Of a DNA stretch of 64,000 bases, positions 25,734-33,143 are shown piece by piece. The notes beneath the pieces were generated by a model. The model saw nothing but the letters and a program-made list of their open reading frames with translations, was not told the DNA's origin and searched no databases. Numbering within the stretch: position 1 is the stretch's first letter; each line of letters opens with the position of its first letter. Source of the DNA: CAJWOS01 sp964502005 (lineage in GTDB: Bacteria; Myxococcota_A; UBA796; UBA2385); NCBI GenBank assembly GCA_964502005.1, contig CAZCUX010000011.1, positions 124,001-188,000 of the forward strand, given 5' to 3'. The translations under genes and the position numbers were made by a program.

Positions 25734-26735
25734 CTAATAAACGTTGTATTGCTTGCGATACCGTTCATGTTCTTCTACGCTCCTTGACGGGTGAATGACG
25801 CCCGCGCTGTCGTGGAGGTAGTACCAAAACTCGCTCTGGGTGGGGGAGAGCGCAGCGTTGAGAGCGGTGAGGCCGGGGTTGCCGATGGCTGTCGGCGGCA
25901 AGCCACCGCGCAGACGGGAGTTGTAGGGGTCGGAAGGGTCGCGAAGCTGCTTTAGGAAAGCTTTTCGGTCGTTCCATTCGGCCAAGGTGTAGCGGCTGGT
26001 GGCGTCGACGCCCAGGTTCCAGCCGCTATCCAGGCGCTTCCACAAGATGCCTGCCACCACAGGGCGCTGGGCGGGTGTGGGCTCTTCGCGTTCGAGCATG
26101 CTTGCCATGATGACCAAGTCGCCAAACGAACGGCCGCTGGCGTCGATGGTGGCCTTTTGGGGCACATAAAAGCGGTCTGCGAGGAGGTCGAGCTGCCGCT
26201 GGACGAACATATGGGTGTCCCACTTTTCGGGGTCAACCATATAGGTCTCGGGAAAGAGGTAGCCTTCGAGGGAGGCCGAGGGCAGGGGAAATGGAGCCTT
26301 GAACTGGGCGGGGTTGGCGACCGCAGCGGCATACTCACCCGGTTTGGTGAAGCCTTTTTCGGCGAGGGCCGCATCGATTTCGCGAATGCGCCATCCTTCG
26401 ACGACCGTAAACGGCACATCATTGGGCAGAGGGACACCGCACAATGCTTCAATGATCGCGGCGGCATCCATCGCGGCGGAGACCTTGTGGCGGCCAGCCT
26501 TGATGCAGCTTCCCGCCTTCGTGACCCGCAGGTAGTTGACGAAGTTGTCCGCGGAAGTGACCACGCCCGCGTCGGCAAGTGCCGGAGCGAGTCCGCGGGC
26601 GCTGCTTCCTTGGGGCACCTCAAAGATGACCAAATCGGCGTTGGCAGGCCCGCGTGCTGCGCCAAAATAGTCCGCAAGGACATTGCAGCCGGGCAAGGTC
26701 AACAAACTCGGAACCAACAAAAATCGCGCGGACAT
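25734..26735 (-). CDS. mltG: Endolytic murein transglycosylase MltG, lipoprotein form
   Basis: A 333-residue YceG/MltG family protein. The LEGYLFPETY motif (about residue 170), the catalytic glutamate region MASMLEREEP, and the closing block DPYNSRLRGGLPPTAIGNPG are all present, with a LysM-like VPQGSSARGLAPALADAGV region before them. MltG cuts nascent peptidoglycan near the membrane and sets strand length. The usual form has an N-terminal transmembrane helix. Here the N-terminus reads as a lipoprotein signal with lipobox LPGC (Cys17), so the enzyme may be lipid-anchored. Start ATG at 26735 is chosen because the signal begins there; no strong ribosome site is seen. Confidence 0.88.
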   Translation of the reverse strand: MSARFLLVPSLLTLPGCNVLADYFGAARGPANADLVIFEVPQGSSARGLAPALADAGVVTSADNFVNYLRVTKAGSCIKAGRHKVSAAMDAAAIIEALCGVPLPNDVPFTVVEGWRIREIDAALAEKGFTKPGEYAAAVANPAQFKAPFPLPSASLEGYLFPETYMVDPEKWDTHMFVQRQLDLLADRFYVPQKATIDASGRSFGDLVIMASMLEREEPTPAQRPVVAGILWKRLDSGWNLGVDATSRYTLAEWNDRKAFLKQLRDPSDPYNSRLRGGLPPTAIGNPGLTALNAALSPTQSEFWYYLHDSAGVIHPSRSVEEHERYRKQYNVY

Positions 26736-26923
26736 TCGAAACTCTTCACCCGAGAAGAACATAGGTAGGGCTGAATGTCCGACGTTGCACGTCTGGCCCG
26801 TACGGGCAAGGTAGAACCGGGTCTCGGACGAAAACCGACCGAGATGTGAGACAATTGCGGCAAGGTCCGTTCGTTGGATTAGACGGAATGGGTGCCGTTC
26901 AACCTCGTGCAGCGGGAATCTGC

Positions 26924-28087
26924 GTGCCTCGATACAATCCGCTCCTGGATGCCATTGCGGAGTACCCCTTTGAAGCGCTCGACCGGCGCAAAGCTGCGTT
27001 GTTGGCCGCGGGTCGAACGGTGTTCGACTTTACCAAGGGCGATCCCGTTGAGCCTGCACCTGCATTCATCCGGGATGCACTCACGGCAGCGGTCCCGCTT
27101 CATTGCCCGTATCCGCGCGTCAGGGGGAACGCGGATGTACGCGATGCAATTGCGGCTTATGTCGCACGCCGGTTTGGTGTTTTGCTCGACCCCGCGCGCG
27201 CAATTCTCCCCACTTCGGGTGCGAAGGAGGCGGTGTTCCACCTTCCCTTGCTGGTGGTCGACCCCGCGGCCCCCGACCGGTTGGTCGTCTTCCCTGACCC
27301 CGGCTACCCTGCGTGCGCGCGTGGCGCGTTGTTTGCGGGCGGAGAAGCCCATGCGGTGCCGCTTTCGGGAGACCACGTCTTCCGTCCGTGGACGCTTCCG
27401 CCGTCGCTGCTCGAGAAGACGCGCCTGCTTTGGATCAATACGCCGCACAACCCCTCCGGTGCCGTCACTTCGTTAGACGACCTCGCACGGACGGTCGAGG
27501 TCTGCCAAAAGTATGATATTCTACTGGTAAGCGACGAAACCTACGCCGACATCTACTCCGACGAGCGGCCCCATTCCGTGCTCGAGGTTTCTACCGAGGG
27601 TGTCTTGGCGCTGCACAGCTTGTCCAAGCGCTCGGGCCTCACCGGCTATCGCTCGGGGTTTTTGGCAGGAGACGTGCGCGTCATCGACCGTCTGGCGGAC
27701 TTGCGCTCCAATCCGGGGCTTGTCCCACAAGACTTTGTGAACTCTGCGGCTGCAGTGGCTTGGGCCGATGACGCGCATGTCGACCAACGCCGGGCGCTGT
27801 TCACCGAAAAGAAGGCGGCGTTTCGCGCGGTGTTTGACGAGCTCGGTGTGCCGTGCACCGGCTGGGATGCGGCGATTTACTTGTGGGTGCAGGTTCCGGC
27901 AGGCTACTCCGACCAAACGTATGCGGAAAAGCTCCTTGAACGGGGCGTCGTAGTCAGTCCGGGTTCTTGCTTTTCGGTTTCGGGGGGCGAGGTCGGCACA
28001 CAGCATGTTCGCTTGGCGATGGTCCCGACGGTTGCCCAATGTCACGAAGCTGCGGCGATTTGGCGCGAAGTACACCAAACGCTTTGA
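26924..28087 (+). CDS. dapC: Aminotransferase class I/II, DapC-like (succinyldiaminopimelate transaminase)
   Basis: A fold-type I aminotransferase of about 387 residues. It starts with PRYNPLLDAIAEYPFEALDRRK, matching the usual DapC beginning. Cofactor motifs are INTPHNPSGAV, VSDETYADIY and the Schiff-base lysine in SLSKRSGLTGYRSGF. DapC converts N-succinyl-2-amino-6-ketopimelate to N-succinyl-LL-diaminopimelate. Its neighbour 60 bases downstream is dapD, the preceding pathway step, which supports the assignment. The start is taken as GTG 26924 to fit the family; ATG 26888 or an earlier codon would add an unmatched N-terminal tail. Its promoter lies in the gap shared with mltG. Confidence 0.82.
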   Translation: MPRYNPLLDAIAEYPFEALDRRKAALLAAGRTVFDFTKGDPVEPAPAFIRDALTAAVPLHCPYPRVRGNADVRDAIAAYVARRFGVLLDPARAILPTSGAKEAVFHLPLLVVDPAAPDRLVVFPDPGYPACARGALFAGGEAHAVPLSGDHVFRPWTLPPSLLEKTRLLWINTPHNPSGAVTSLDDLARTVEVCQKYDILLVSDETYADIYSDERPHSVLEVSTEGVLALHSLSKRSGLTGYRSGFLAGDVRVIDRLADLRSNPGLVPQDFVNSAAAVAWADDAHVDQRRALFTEKKAAFRAVFDELGVPCTGWDAAIYLWVQVPAGYSDQTYAEKLLERGVVVSPGSCFSVSGGEVGTQHVRLAMVPTVAQCHEAAAIWREVHQTL

Positions 28088-28147
28088 ACCCCCTCTAGCC
28101 AACCGCGCGCTGGAGCAATACATCGGTGCGGCCGGATTAGGAGTACG

Positions 28148-28987
28148 ATGAATCCTCATGTTGACGCTTCCCTCGACGTTGCAGAACTCGAGCGGCGGAT
28201 TGTTGCAGCCTGGGAAGGCGGGCCCCTCGACCGCACAGCGGTAGAAACCGTGCTGTGGCACCTCGACCGCGGCAGCTTGCGGGTCGCGACGCCGCCCGCC
28301 GTTCCCGAAGGCGAGTGGACCACCCATCCGTGGGTCACGCAGGCGATTCTGCTGTATTTCCGCGTGTCGGAAATGGCCGTACACGAGATGGGGCCATATG
28401 AATTCTACGACAAAATCCCGCTAAAACGAAATTTGGCAGAACAAGGTGTGCGTCTTGTTCCTCCGGGCTTTATTCGGTACGGAGCCCACGTTGAGCCAGG
28501 CTGCGTTGTCATGCCAGGCTATGTCAACCTCGGTGCGCGGGTCGGCGCGGGAACGATGGTGGATACTTGGGCCACCGTGGGCTCGTGCGCGCAGATTGGG
28601 CGAAACGTCCACCTCAGCGGTGGTGTCGGCATTGGGGGCGTGTTGGAGCCGCCCGGCGCGCGACCAGTCATCATTGAAGACGGCGCGTTTGTGGGCTCTC
28701 GGGCGATTGTCGTAGAAGGGGTGCGGGTTGGTCAAGAAGCCGTGCTCGGCGCGAATGTGGTGCTGACCTCGTCCACACGCATCATTGACGTGACGGGCTC
28801 CGCGCCGATTACGTATATGGGCCAGGTGCCGCCGCGGTCGGTGGTCATACCGGGGACGATGCCCAAGCAGTTTCCGGCGGGTGAGTTTGGGGTGCCCTGC
28901 GCGCTCATTATTGGTCGCCGAAAAGAGAGCACTGACCGAAAGACCTCGCTGAATCAAGTCCTTCGAGACTTCTCCGTAGCGGTCTGA
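28148..28987 (+). CDS. dapD: 2,3,4,5-tetrahydropyridine-2,6-dicarboxylate N-succinyltransferase
   Basis: A 279-residue acyltransferase with a helical N-terminal domain and a left-handed beta-helix of hexapeptide repeats (about residues 105-235). The repeats run RYGAHVEPGCVVMPGYVNLGARVGAGTMVD, written here only in part: VEPGCVVMPGY, VGAGTMVDTWA. The C-terminal block ending FGVPCALIIGRRKESTD is typical of DapD. It uses succinyl-CoA to succinylate tetrahydrodipicolinate, committing the succinylase branch of lysine and meso-DAP synthesis. The start ATG 28148 has a GGAG site five bases upstream. It follows the DapC-like gene by 60 bases. Confidence 0.95.
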   Translation: MNPHVDASLDVAELERRIVAAWEGGPLDRTAVETVLWHLDRGSLRVATPPAVPEGEWTTHPWVTQAILLYFRVSEMAVHEMGPYEFYDKIPLKRNLAEQGVRLVPPGFIRYGAHVEPGCVVMPGYVNLGARVGAGTMVDTWATVGSCAQIGRNVHLSGGVGIGGVLEPPGARPVIIEDGAFVGSRAIVVEGVRVGQEAVLGANVVLTSSTRIIDVTGSAPITYMGQVPPRSVVIPGTMPKQFPAGEFGVPCALIIGRRKESTDRKTSLNQVLRDFSVAV

Positions 28988-28989
28988 GC

Positions 28990-30579
28990 GTGTCACCACG
29001 CCTGGCGTTGGCCTTGGTCGCGGTGGTCGTAGCGATGGTGCTGCCCGCCGCAGTGCCCGTGCTCGACGAAGAGAGCTACCTCGACATCGCTCTGCAACTG
29101 GACCCTTACCACCCTTATGATTGGTGGCGTCCATGGCCGCCGTGGGGCTTGGCCCGCGAGGCGGATGCGTTTGTTTATGCGCACCCGCCGGGCTTTTTGG
29201 TGTGGGTCTGGGCCTGGGTAAAGGCCGCTGGCGGGGTGCAGCACATTGTCCCGCTCAAGGTGGCTGCGGGCTTGCCGTGGGCGGCCTTGCTGGGCTGGTC
29301 GGTTGGACGGTTGGCCGAGCGAACCACGCGGCGCCCGTATTTGGTCGCGAGCTTGTGGGCCGCCAACCCCATCGTGGTGTTGGGCATTCAGCGTGGCTTG
29401 ATGCCGGACCTGATGCTTACGGCGCTGATGACCTCCGCCGTGGTCGCATGGGTCGAAGGAATCGCGACCGAAGAAGCGGCGGCCCAGCGTCGGTGGTGGA
29501 TAGGTGGCGGCCTCGCACTTGCCGGTGCCGTTTCGGTCAAGTATTCGGCGCTCGTGGTGGTGCCGGCATTGCTGTTGCATCAACGCACGCGTCAGCAGAA
29601 ACCATCGCCGTTTGCGTTTTGGTTGACTTTTGGTATTTTGTGGGCTTTTATCGAAGGCTGGTTGGCGCTTTTGTATGGGCGACTGCACTTGTGGGAGGTG
29701 TTGTCGCGGGCAGGTGAAGTCGGCCATTCGTCTCCCATTGCGCGTTTGCTCGGTGTGTGCGTGCGGTTGGGCGTCGCCGCGTTGTTTTTGCCACTGTTGA
29801 CCCGCCCTTGGCTCCGCTTCGCTCCATGGATGGTTGTGGGGGCGATGGGCTTGAGCTTGGTCGGAGCGCCCGATGGGTCGTCCTTGGGGGAGCGCTTCCA
29901 GGCGGCGGTATGGGCATTGCCTGGCCTTGCCGCAATCGCGTGGCTGGTGGGTGTGGTCGTGACGCGGCGGGGTGCGCGAAGCGAGGGTGCTGCCAACCCC
30001 GAGGTTCTGTTGGGTGCGTGGGCGCTCGCGGTTGTTGTGGGCGTGGGCGTCGGGCACAACTTTGCGTCGCCCCGCTATTTGCTGCCCGCAATGGCGCCGA
30101 TAGTGCTCCTGATGGTGCGGGTTGTGGCCCAGCGGCCCCTCCAGCGCGCGTTGGCGTATACATCGGCGGTGATTTCTGCGGTGATTGCGATTTCTTGGAC
30201 TTGGGCCGAGCATCGCTTTTTTGACGCGGCTGATGGCGCGGCGCGTGCGGTCGCGGTGGCGCATCCCGAAGGGGGCTGTTTTACGGGCGAGTGGAGCTTT
30301 CGCCATCGGATGCAGGCGGAAGGTTGGACCTTTTGCGGAGACTTGGCGGATATGAACGGCATGCCGTCCGGCAGCTTGGTCGCGGTGCCGGTCCATTCGT
30401 CGCCGGGAGCGATTCCGGACCACTGGCAAGAGGTTGACTCTGTAGAGCTCGGATGGGGCCCGGTGCACCTCGTGGATGCTCGCGCGGGCGTGGGTTGGTA
30501 TGGGGAGTCGCTGGGCGTGTTGCCGGTCCGATGGGGCCAAGATCCGATGGAAGAGGTCACGGTTTGGCGGATTCCGTAG
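28990..30579 (+). CDS. Membrane glycosyltransferase, GT39/ArnT-like
   Basis: A 529-residue integral membrane protein with about eleven hydrophobic segments. The first periplasmic loop carries LDEESYLDIALQLDPYHPYDWWRPWP, of which DEESY is the acidic motif expected at the active site of GT39-type enzymes (about residues 26-30). A soluble C-terminal domain of about 120 residues follows. The enzyme probably transfers a sugar from a polyprenol-phosphate carrier on the periplasmic face. The start is GTG 28990, two bases after the dapD stop, and the end overlaps the rhomboid start. It is distinct from the protein at 557-2065, which has a similar layout. Confidence 0.75.
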   Translation: MSPRLALALVAVVVAMVLPAAVPVLDEESYLDIALQLDPYHPYDWWRPWPPWGLAREADAFVYAHPPGFLVWVWAWVKAAGGVQHIVPLKVAAGLPWAALLGWSVGRLAERTTRRPYLVASLWAANPIVVLGIQRGLMPDLMLTALMTSAVVAWVEGIATEEAAAQRRWWIGGGLALAGAVSVKYSALVVVPALLLHQRTRQQKPSPFAFWLTFGILWAFIEGWLALLYGRLHLWEVLSRAGEVGHSSPIARLLGVCVRLGVAALFLPLLTRPWLRFAPWMVVGAMGLSLVGAPDGSSLGERFQAAVWALPGLAAIAWLVGVVVTRRGARSEGAANPEVLLGAWALAVVVGVGVGHNFASPRYLLPAMAPIVLLMVRVVAQRPLQRALAYTSAVISAVIAISWTWAEHRFFDAADGAARAVAVAHPEGGCFTGEWSFRHRMQAEGWTFCGDLADMNGMPSGSLVAVPVHSSPGAIPDHWQEVDSVELGWGPVHLVDARAGVGWYGESLGVLPVRWGQDPMEEVTVWRIP

Positions 30580-31358
30580 AGCTGGGGACAGAGAACCCCG
30601 ATGTGGTCGAAGACACTGCGGACCGCTTGGTTGCAGGTGTGCAGGGGGCATGGGTCTCGGTCGTCTTGACGTTGGGGCTGGTGCTCACCCACATCTTGGT
30701 GGGCCTCATCCCGTACAGCCGTGGCCGGTTTGCGTGGTGGGGCGTGCTGGTGTCGCGTCGAGGGCCGCGCATTTTGGCGAGATGCGGAGCAATGCGTAGT
30801 TCAGACGTGGACGACGGCGAGTTTTGGCGACTCGTGAGCGCTGCGTTTCTCCATGTTGACGGACTGCATTTGTTGGTCAATACCTCGTCTTTGTTCATCG
30901 TCGGTCGTGTTGTGGAGGCGGTGTACGGCCCCGTCCGCTTTTTCAATGTGTTCCTGTTGTCCGCGATGTTTGGCTCTTGGATGAGCTGGTCTCTTGGGCA
31001 TACCGAAGAGAGTGTGGGCGCCAGTGGTGGTGTCTTTGGTCTGTTGGGCGTGATTGTGGTGTTTGGTTGGCGCCACAGAAGCGAGCTTCCCGACGACTTG
31101 GGGCGCTTGTTTCGGCGGCGGGTAGCGGCGGTTGCCGTCGGAAACTTAGCGCTCGGCATTCCGCTCGCGTTTATCGACAACTATGCCCACGTAGGCGGCT
31201 TGTTGACCGGCATTATCTTGGGCATGTTGCTCGAAAACCGCGTGACGCCCACGGCAAGCCAGCGTGGTTTGTCGACGGCGGCGTGGGCGACCTTTGCCCT
31301 CGTTTTGGTAGGGTCCGCGGGGCGAGGCGTCGTCGGGAACTGGTGGCGAGGAGGCTAA
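30564..31358 (+). CDS. Rhomboid-family intramembrane serine protease
   Basis: A membrane protease of about 264 residues and six or seven helices. Key rhomboid features are seen: the HVDGLHLLVNTSSLF segment with the HxxxN pair, the catalytic serine in VGASGGVFGLLG, and the catalytic histidine in NYAHVGGLLTG. Rhomboids cleave membrane helices within the bilayer. The start is uncertain: TTG 30564, with AAGAGG seven bases before it, overlaps the preceding gene by 16 bases, while GTG 30603 is an alternative. The stop is immediately followed by the dtd start. Confidence 0.88.
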   Translation: MADSVELGTENPDVVEDTADRLVAGVQGAWVSVVLTLGLVLTHILVGLIPYSRGRFAWWGVLVSRRGPRILARCGAMRSSDVDDGEFWRLVSAAFLHVDGLHLLVNTSSLFIVGRVVEAVYGPVRFFNVFLLSAMFGSWMSWSLGHTEESVGASGGVFGLLGVIVVFGWRHRSELPDDLGRLFRRRVAAVAVGNLALGIPLAFIDNYAHVGGLLTGIILGMLLENRVTPTASQRGLSTAAWATFALVLVGSAGRGVVGNWWRGG

Positions 31359-31805
31359 ATGCGTGCGGTGCTGCAACGGGTGAACCACGCTTCGGTGGTG
31401 GTGGATGGCGTAACGGTGGGTGCGATTGGGCGCGGATTGCTCGTGCTGCTCGGGGTCGCGCCGGGTGACACCGCCGCCGATGTTGCCTGGATGGCGGGAA
31501 AGATTGCCAATCTTCGTATTTTCCCAGACGACAACGGGCGCTTTGACCGCTCTGTCCTCGATGTCGGCGGGAGTGCGCTTGTGGTCAGTCAGTTCACGCT
31601 GTTTGGTGATTGCCGGAAAGGGCGGCGGCCCAACTTTTCTGGCGCTGCTGACCCTCGCCTCGCGGACCCACTGTGGCAGCAAGTGTGCGAAGCGCTCGAT
31701 GGCCTCGGTGTCCCGGTGGCGCGCGGCGTCTTTGCGGCAGATATGAAAGTGACGCTCGAAAATGATGGTCCGGTGACCCTCGTTCTGGATTCGGCGTCGT
31801 CGTAA
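31359..31805 (+). CDS. dtd: D-aminoacyl-tRNA deacylase
   Basis: A 148-residue Dtd protein, the standard length. It starts MRAVLQRVNHASVVVDG and carries VSQFTLFGDC, with the conserved SQFTL stretch, and GPVTLVLDS, holding the Gly-Pro motif that supplies the chiral proofreading pocket. It hydrolyses D-amino acids wrongly attached to tRNA, in the cytoplasm. It abuts the rhomboid gene with no spacer, implying a shared transcript. Confidence 0.95.
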   Translation: MRAVLQRVNHASVVVDGVTVGAIGRGLLVLLGVAPGDTAADVAWMAGKIANLRIFPDDNGRFDRSVLDVGGSALVVSQFTLFGDCRKGRRPNFSGAADPRLADPLWQQVCEALDGLGVPVARGVFAADMKVTLENDGPVTLVLDSASS

Positions 31806-31845
31806 TGTGCGGTGTCGCGTTGATTCCTGATGCCAACAGGGGAAA

Positions 31846-32181
31846 ATGTGCCCAAGCTGCGGCGGTCGGTTAGGAATTGGGGTCGAGTGCTGCCGATTCG
31901 GGTTGAGATCGTTCTCTGGCAGCACGGGGCGGGCCATTGTGGTGGCCCACGCCGGCGGGTCGGAGTCCATCGTGGCCACCGCGGTCGGTTCCCCATCGTT
32001 CGGCCAATGTCCGTTTTGTGGCCGGGGCCTCGGAAAGCGTGGTCCTCACACCTCTCGCCCTCGTGGTCCGAGGGCCGCGGGAACGGGGATTGAACCCAGC
32101 AAGGAGCACCCGTGGACACCAATGGAGCCGAACCCCTGCTTTCCGCAATCGTGCGCTCTGCGGCCGTCGAGACGAGCGTAG
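31846..32181 (+). CDS. Possible small zinc-ribbon protein overlapping phoH
   Basis: A 111-codon frame starting at ATG 31846 with AGGGG just upstream. It has two CXXC pairs, CPSCGG at residues 2-7 and CPFCG near 54-58, about 50 residues apart, as expected of a four-cysteine zinc ribbon. Between them the sequence is compact and strand-like. It fills what would otherwise be a gap of about 300 bases between dtd and phoH. Its last 70 bases overlap the phoH start in another frame, which argues for caution. It may be a real regulator or a chance frame. Confidence 0.4.
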   Translation: MCPSCGGRLGIGVECCRFGLRSFSGSTGRAIVVAHAGGSESIVATAVGSPSFGQCPFCGRGLGKRGPHTSRPRGPRAAGTGIEPSKEHPWTPMEPNPCFPQSCALRPSRRA

Positions 32182-33143
32182 CTGGAGTGGTTCGGCGTAC
32201 GGTGGACTTTCCGCCGGGGCACTCGTTTCGCGTGATGTGTGGCGAAATCGGCGGAAACCTCGATGTGGTCGGCGAAGCCTTTGGTACATCGGTTCGGCAG
32301 CGGGGGGAGCGTGTGCTGGTCGAAGGGCCCGTCGCGATGGTCGACCGCTCCGTGGATGTTTTGGTGCAGCTCTACGAGATTGCGGCATCGGGGCATGCGC
32401 TCTCGACCACGGACGCCGACCAAGCGTGCCGTATCGTTGGCGAAGACTCCCAGGTTCGCTTGGTCGAGCTCTTTCGCGATGCAATTTCGATTGGCGTGGG
32501 CAAGAAGCGGGTCCACCCGCGCTCCGTACGGCAGCGCGCGTATCTGCACACGATTTCGTCACATACCCTTACTTTTGGTGTTGGTCCAGCAGGTACGGGG
32601 AAGACGTTTTTGGCCATGGCTATGGCATTGTCTGCCCTATTTGACGATAAAGTTCAGCGAATTGTGCTGAGTCGTCCTGCGGTAGAGGCCGGTGAAAAAC
32701 TTGGCTTCTTGCCCGGCGACCTCACCGAAAAGGTCAATCCATACCTCCGCCCGCTGCTCGACGCCCTGCACGACCTCGCGGGCTTCGACCGTGCGCAGCG
32801 GTTGGTGGCGAAGGGTGTCATCGAGATTGCGCCGCTCGCGTTTATGCGGGGGCGCACCTTGTCCGATTCGTTCGTCATTTTGGACGAAGCCCAAAATACA
32901 ACGCCAGCCCAAATGAAGATGTTTTTGACCCGCATTGGCACCGGCTCTCGTGTGGTGGTCACAGGGGACGTCTCCCAAATAGACCTTCCCCGCGGGCAAG
33001 AAAGCGGCCTCGTGGACGCCCTGCGCGTGCTTGACGGCGTGCCGAAAATCGGTCGTATTTTGTTTACGGATGTCGATGTCGTGCGGCACCCCTTGGTGTC
33101 GGCGATTATTCGCGCTTACGACCGTGATGAGGCGCGGCGATGA
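32112..33143 (+). CDS. phoH: PhoH-family ATPase
   Basis: A 343-residue PhoH/YbeZ protein. An N-terminal KH-like region (about 1-120) precedes the ATPase domain with Walker A GPAGTGKT (about residue 158), Walker B FVILDEAQNT, and the VVVTGDVSQIDLPRG block typical of the family. PhoH proteins are RNA-associated ATPases that work next to YbeY in RNA quality control. Start GTG 32112 follows AAGGAG at 32101-32106. The stop overlaps the next gene's start (ATGA), and ybeY follows that, forming the common phoH-pgpH-ybeY cluster. Confidence 0.92.
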   Translation: MDTNGAEPLLSAIVRSAAVETSVAGVVRRTVDFPPGHSFRVMCGEIGGNLDVVGEAFGTSVRQRGERVLVEGPVAMVDRSVDVLVQLYEIAASGHALSTTDADQACRIVGEDSQVRLVELFRDAISIGVGKKRVHPRSVRQRAYLHTISSHTLTFGVGPAGTGKTFLAMAMALSALFDDKVQRIVLSRPAVEAGEKLGFLPGDLTEKVNPYLRPLLDALHDLAGFDRAQRLVAKGVIEIAPLAFMRGRTLSDSFVILDEAQNTTPAQMKMFLTRIGTGSRVVVTGDVSQIDLPRGQESGLVDALRVLDGVPKIGRILFTDVDVVRHPLVSAIIRAYDRDEARR

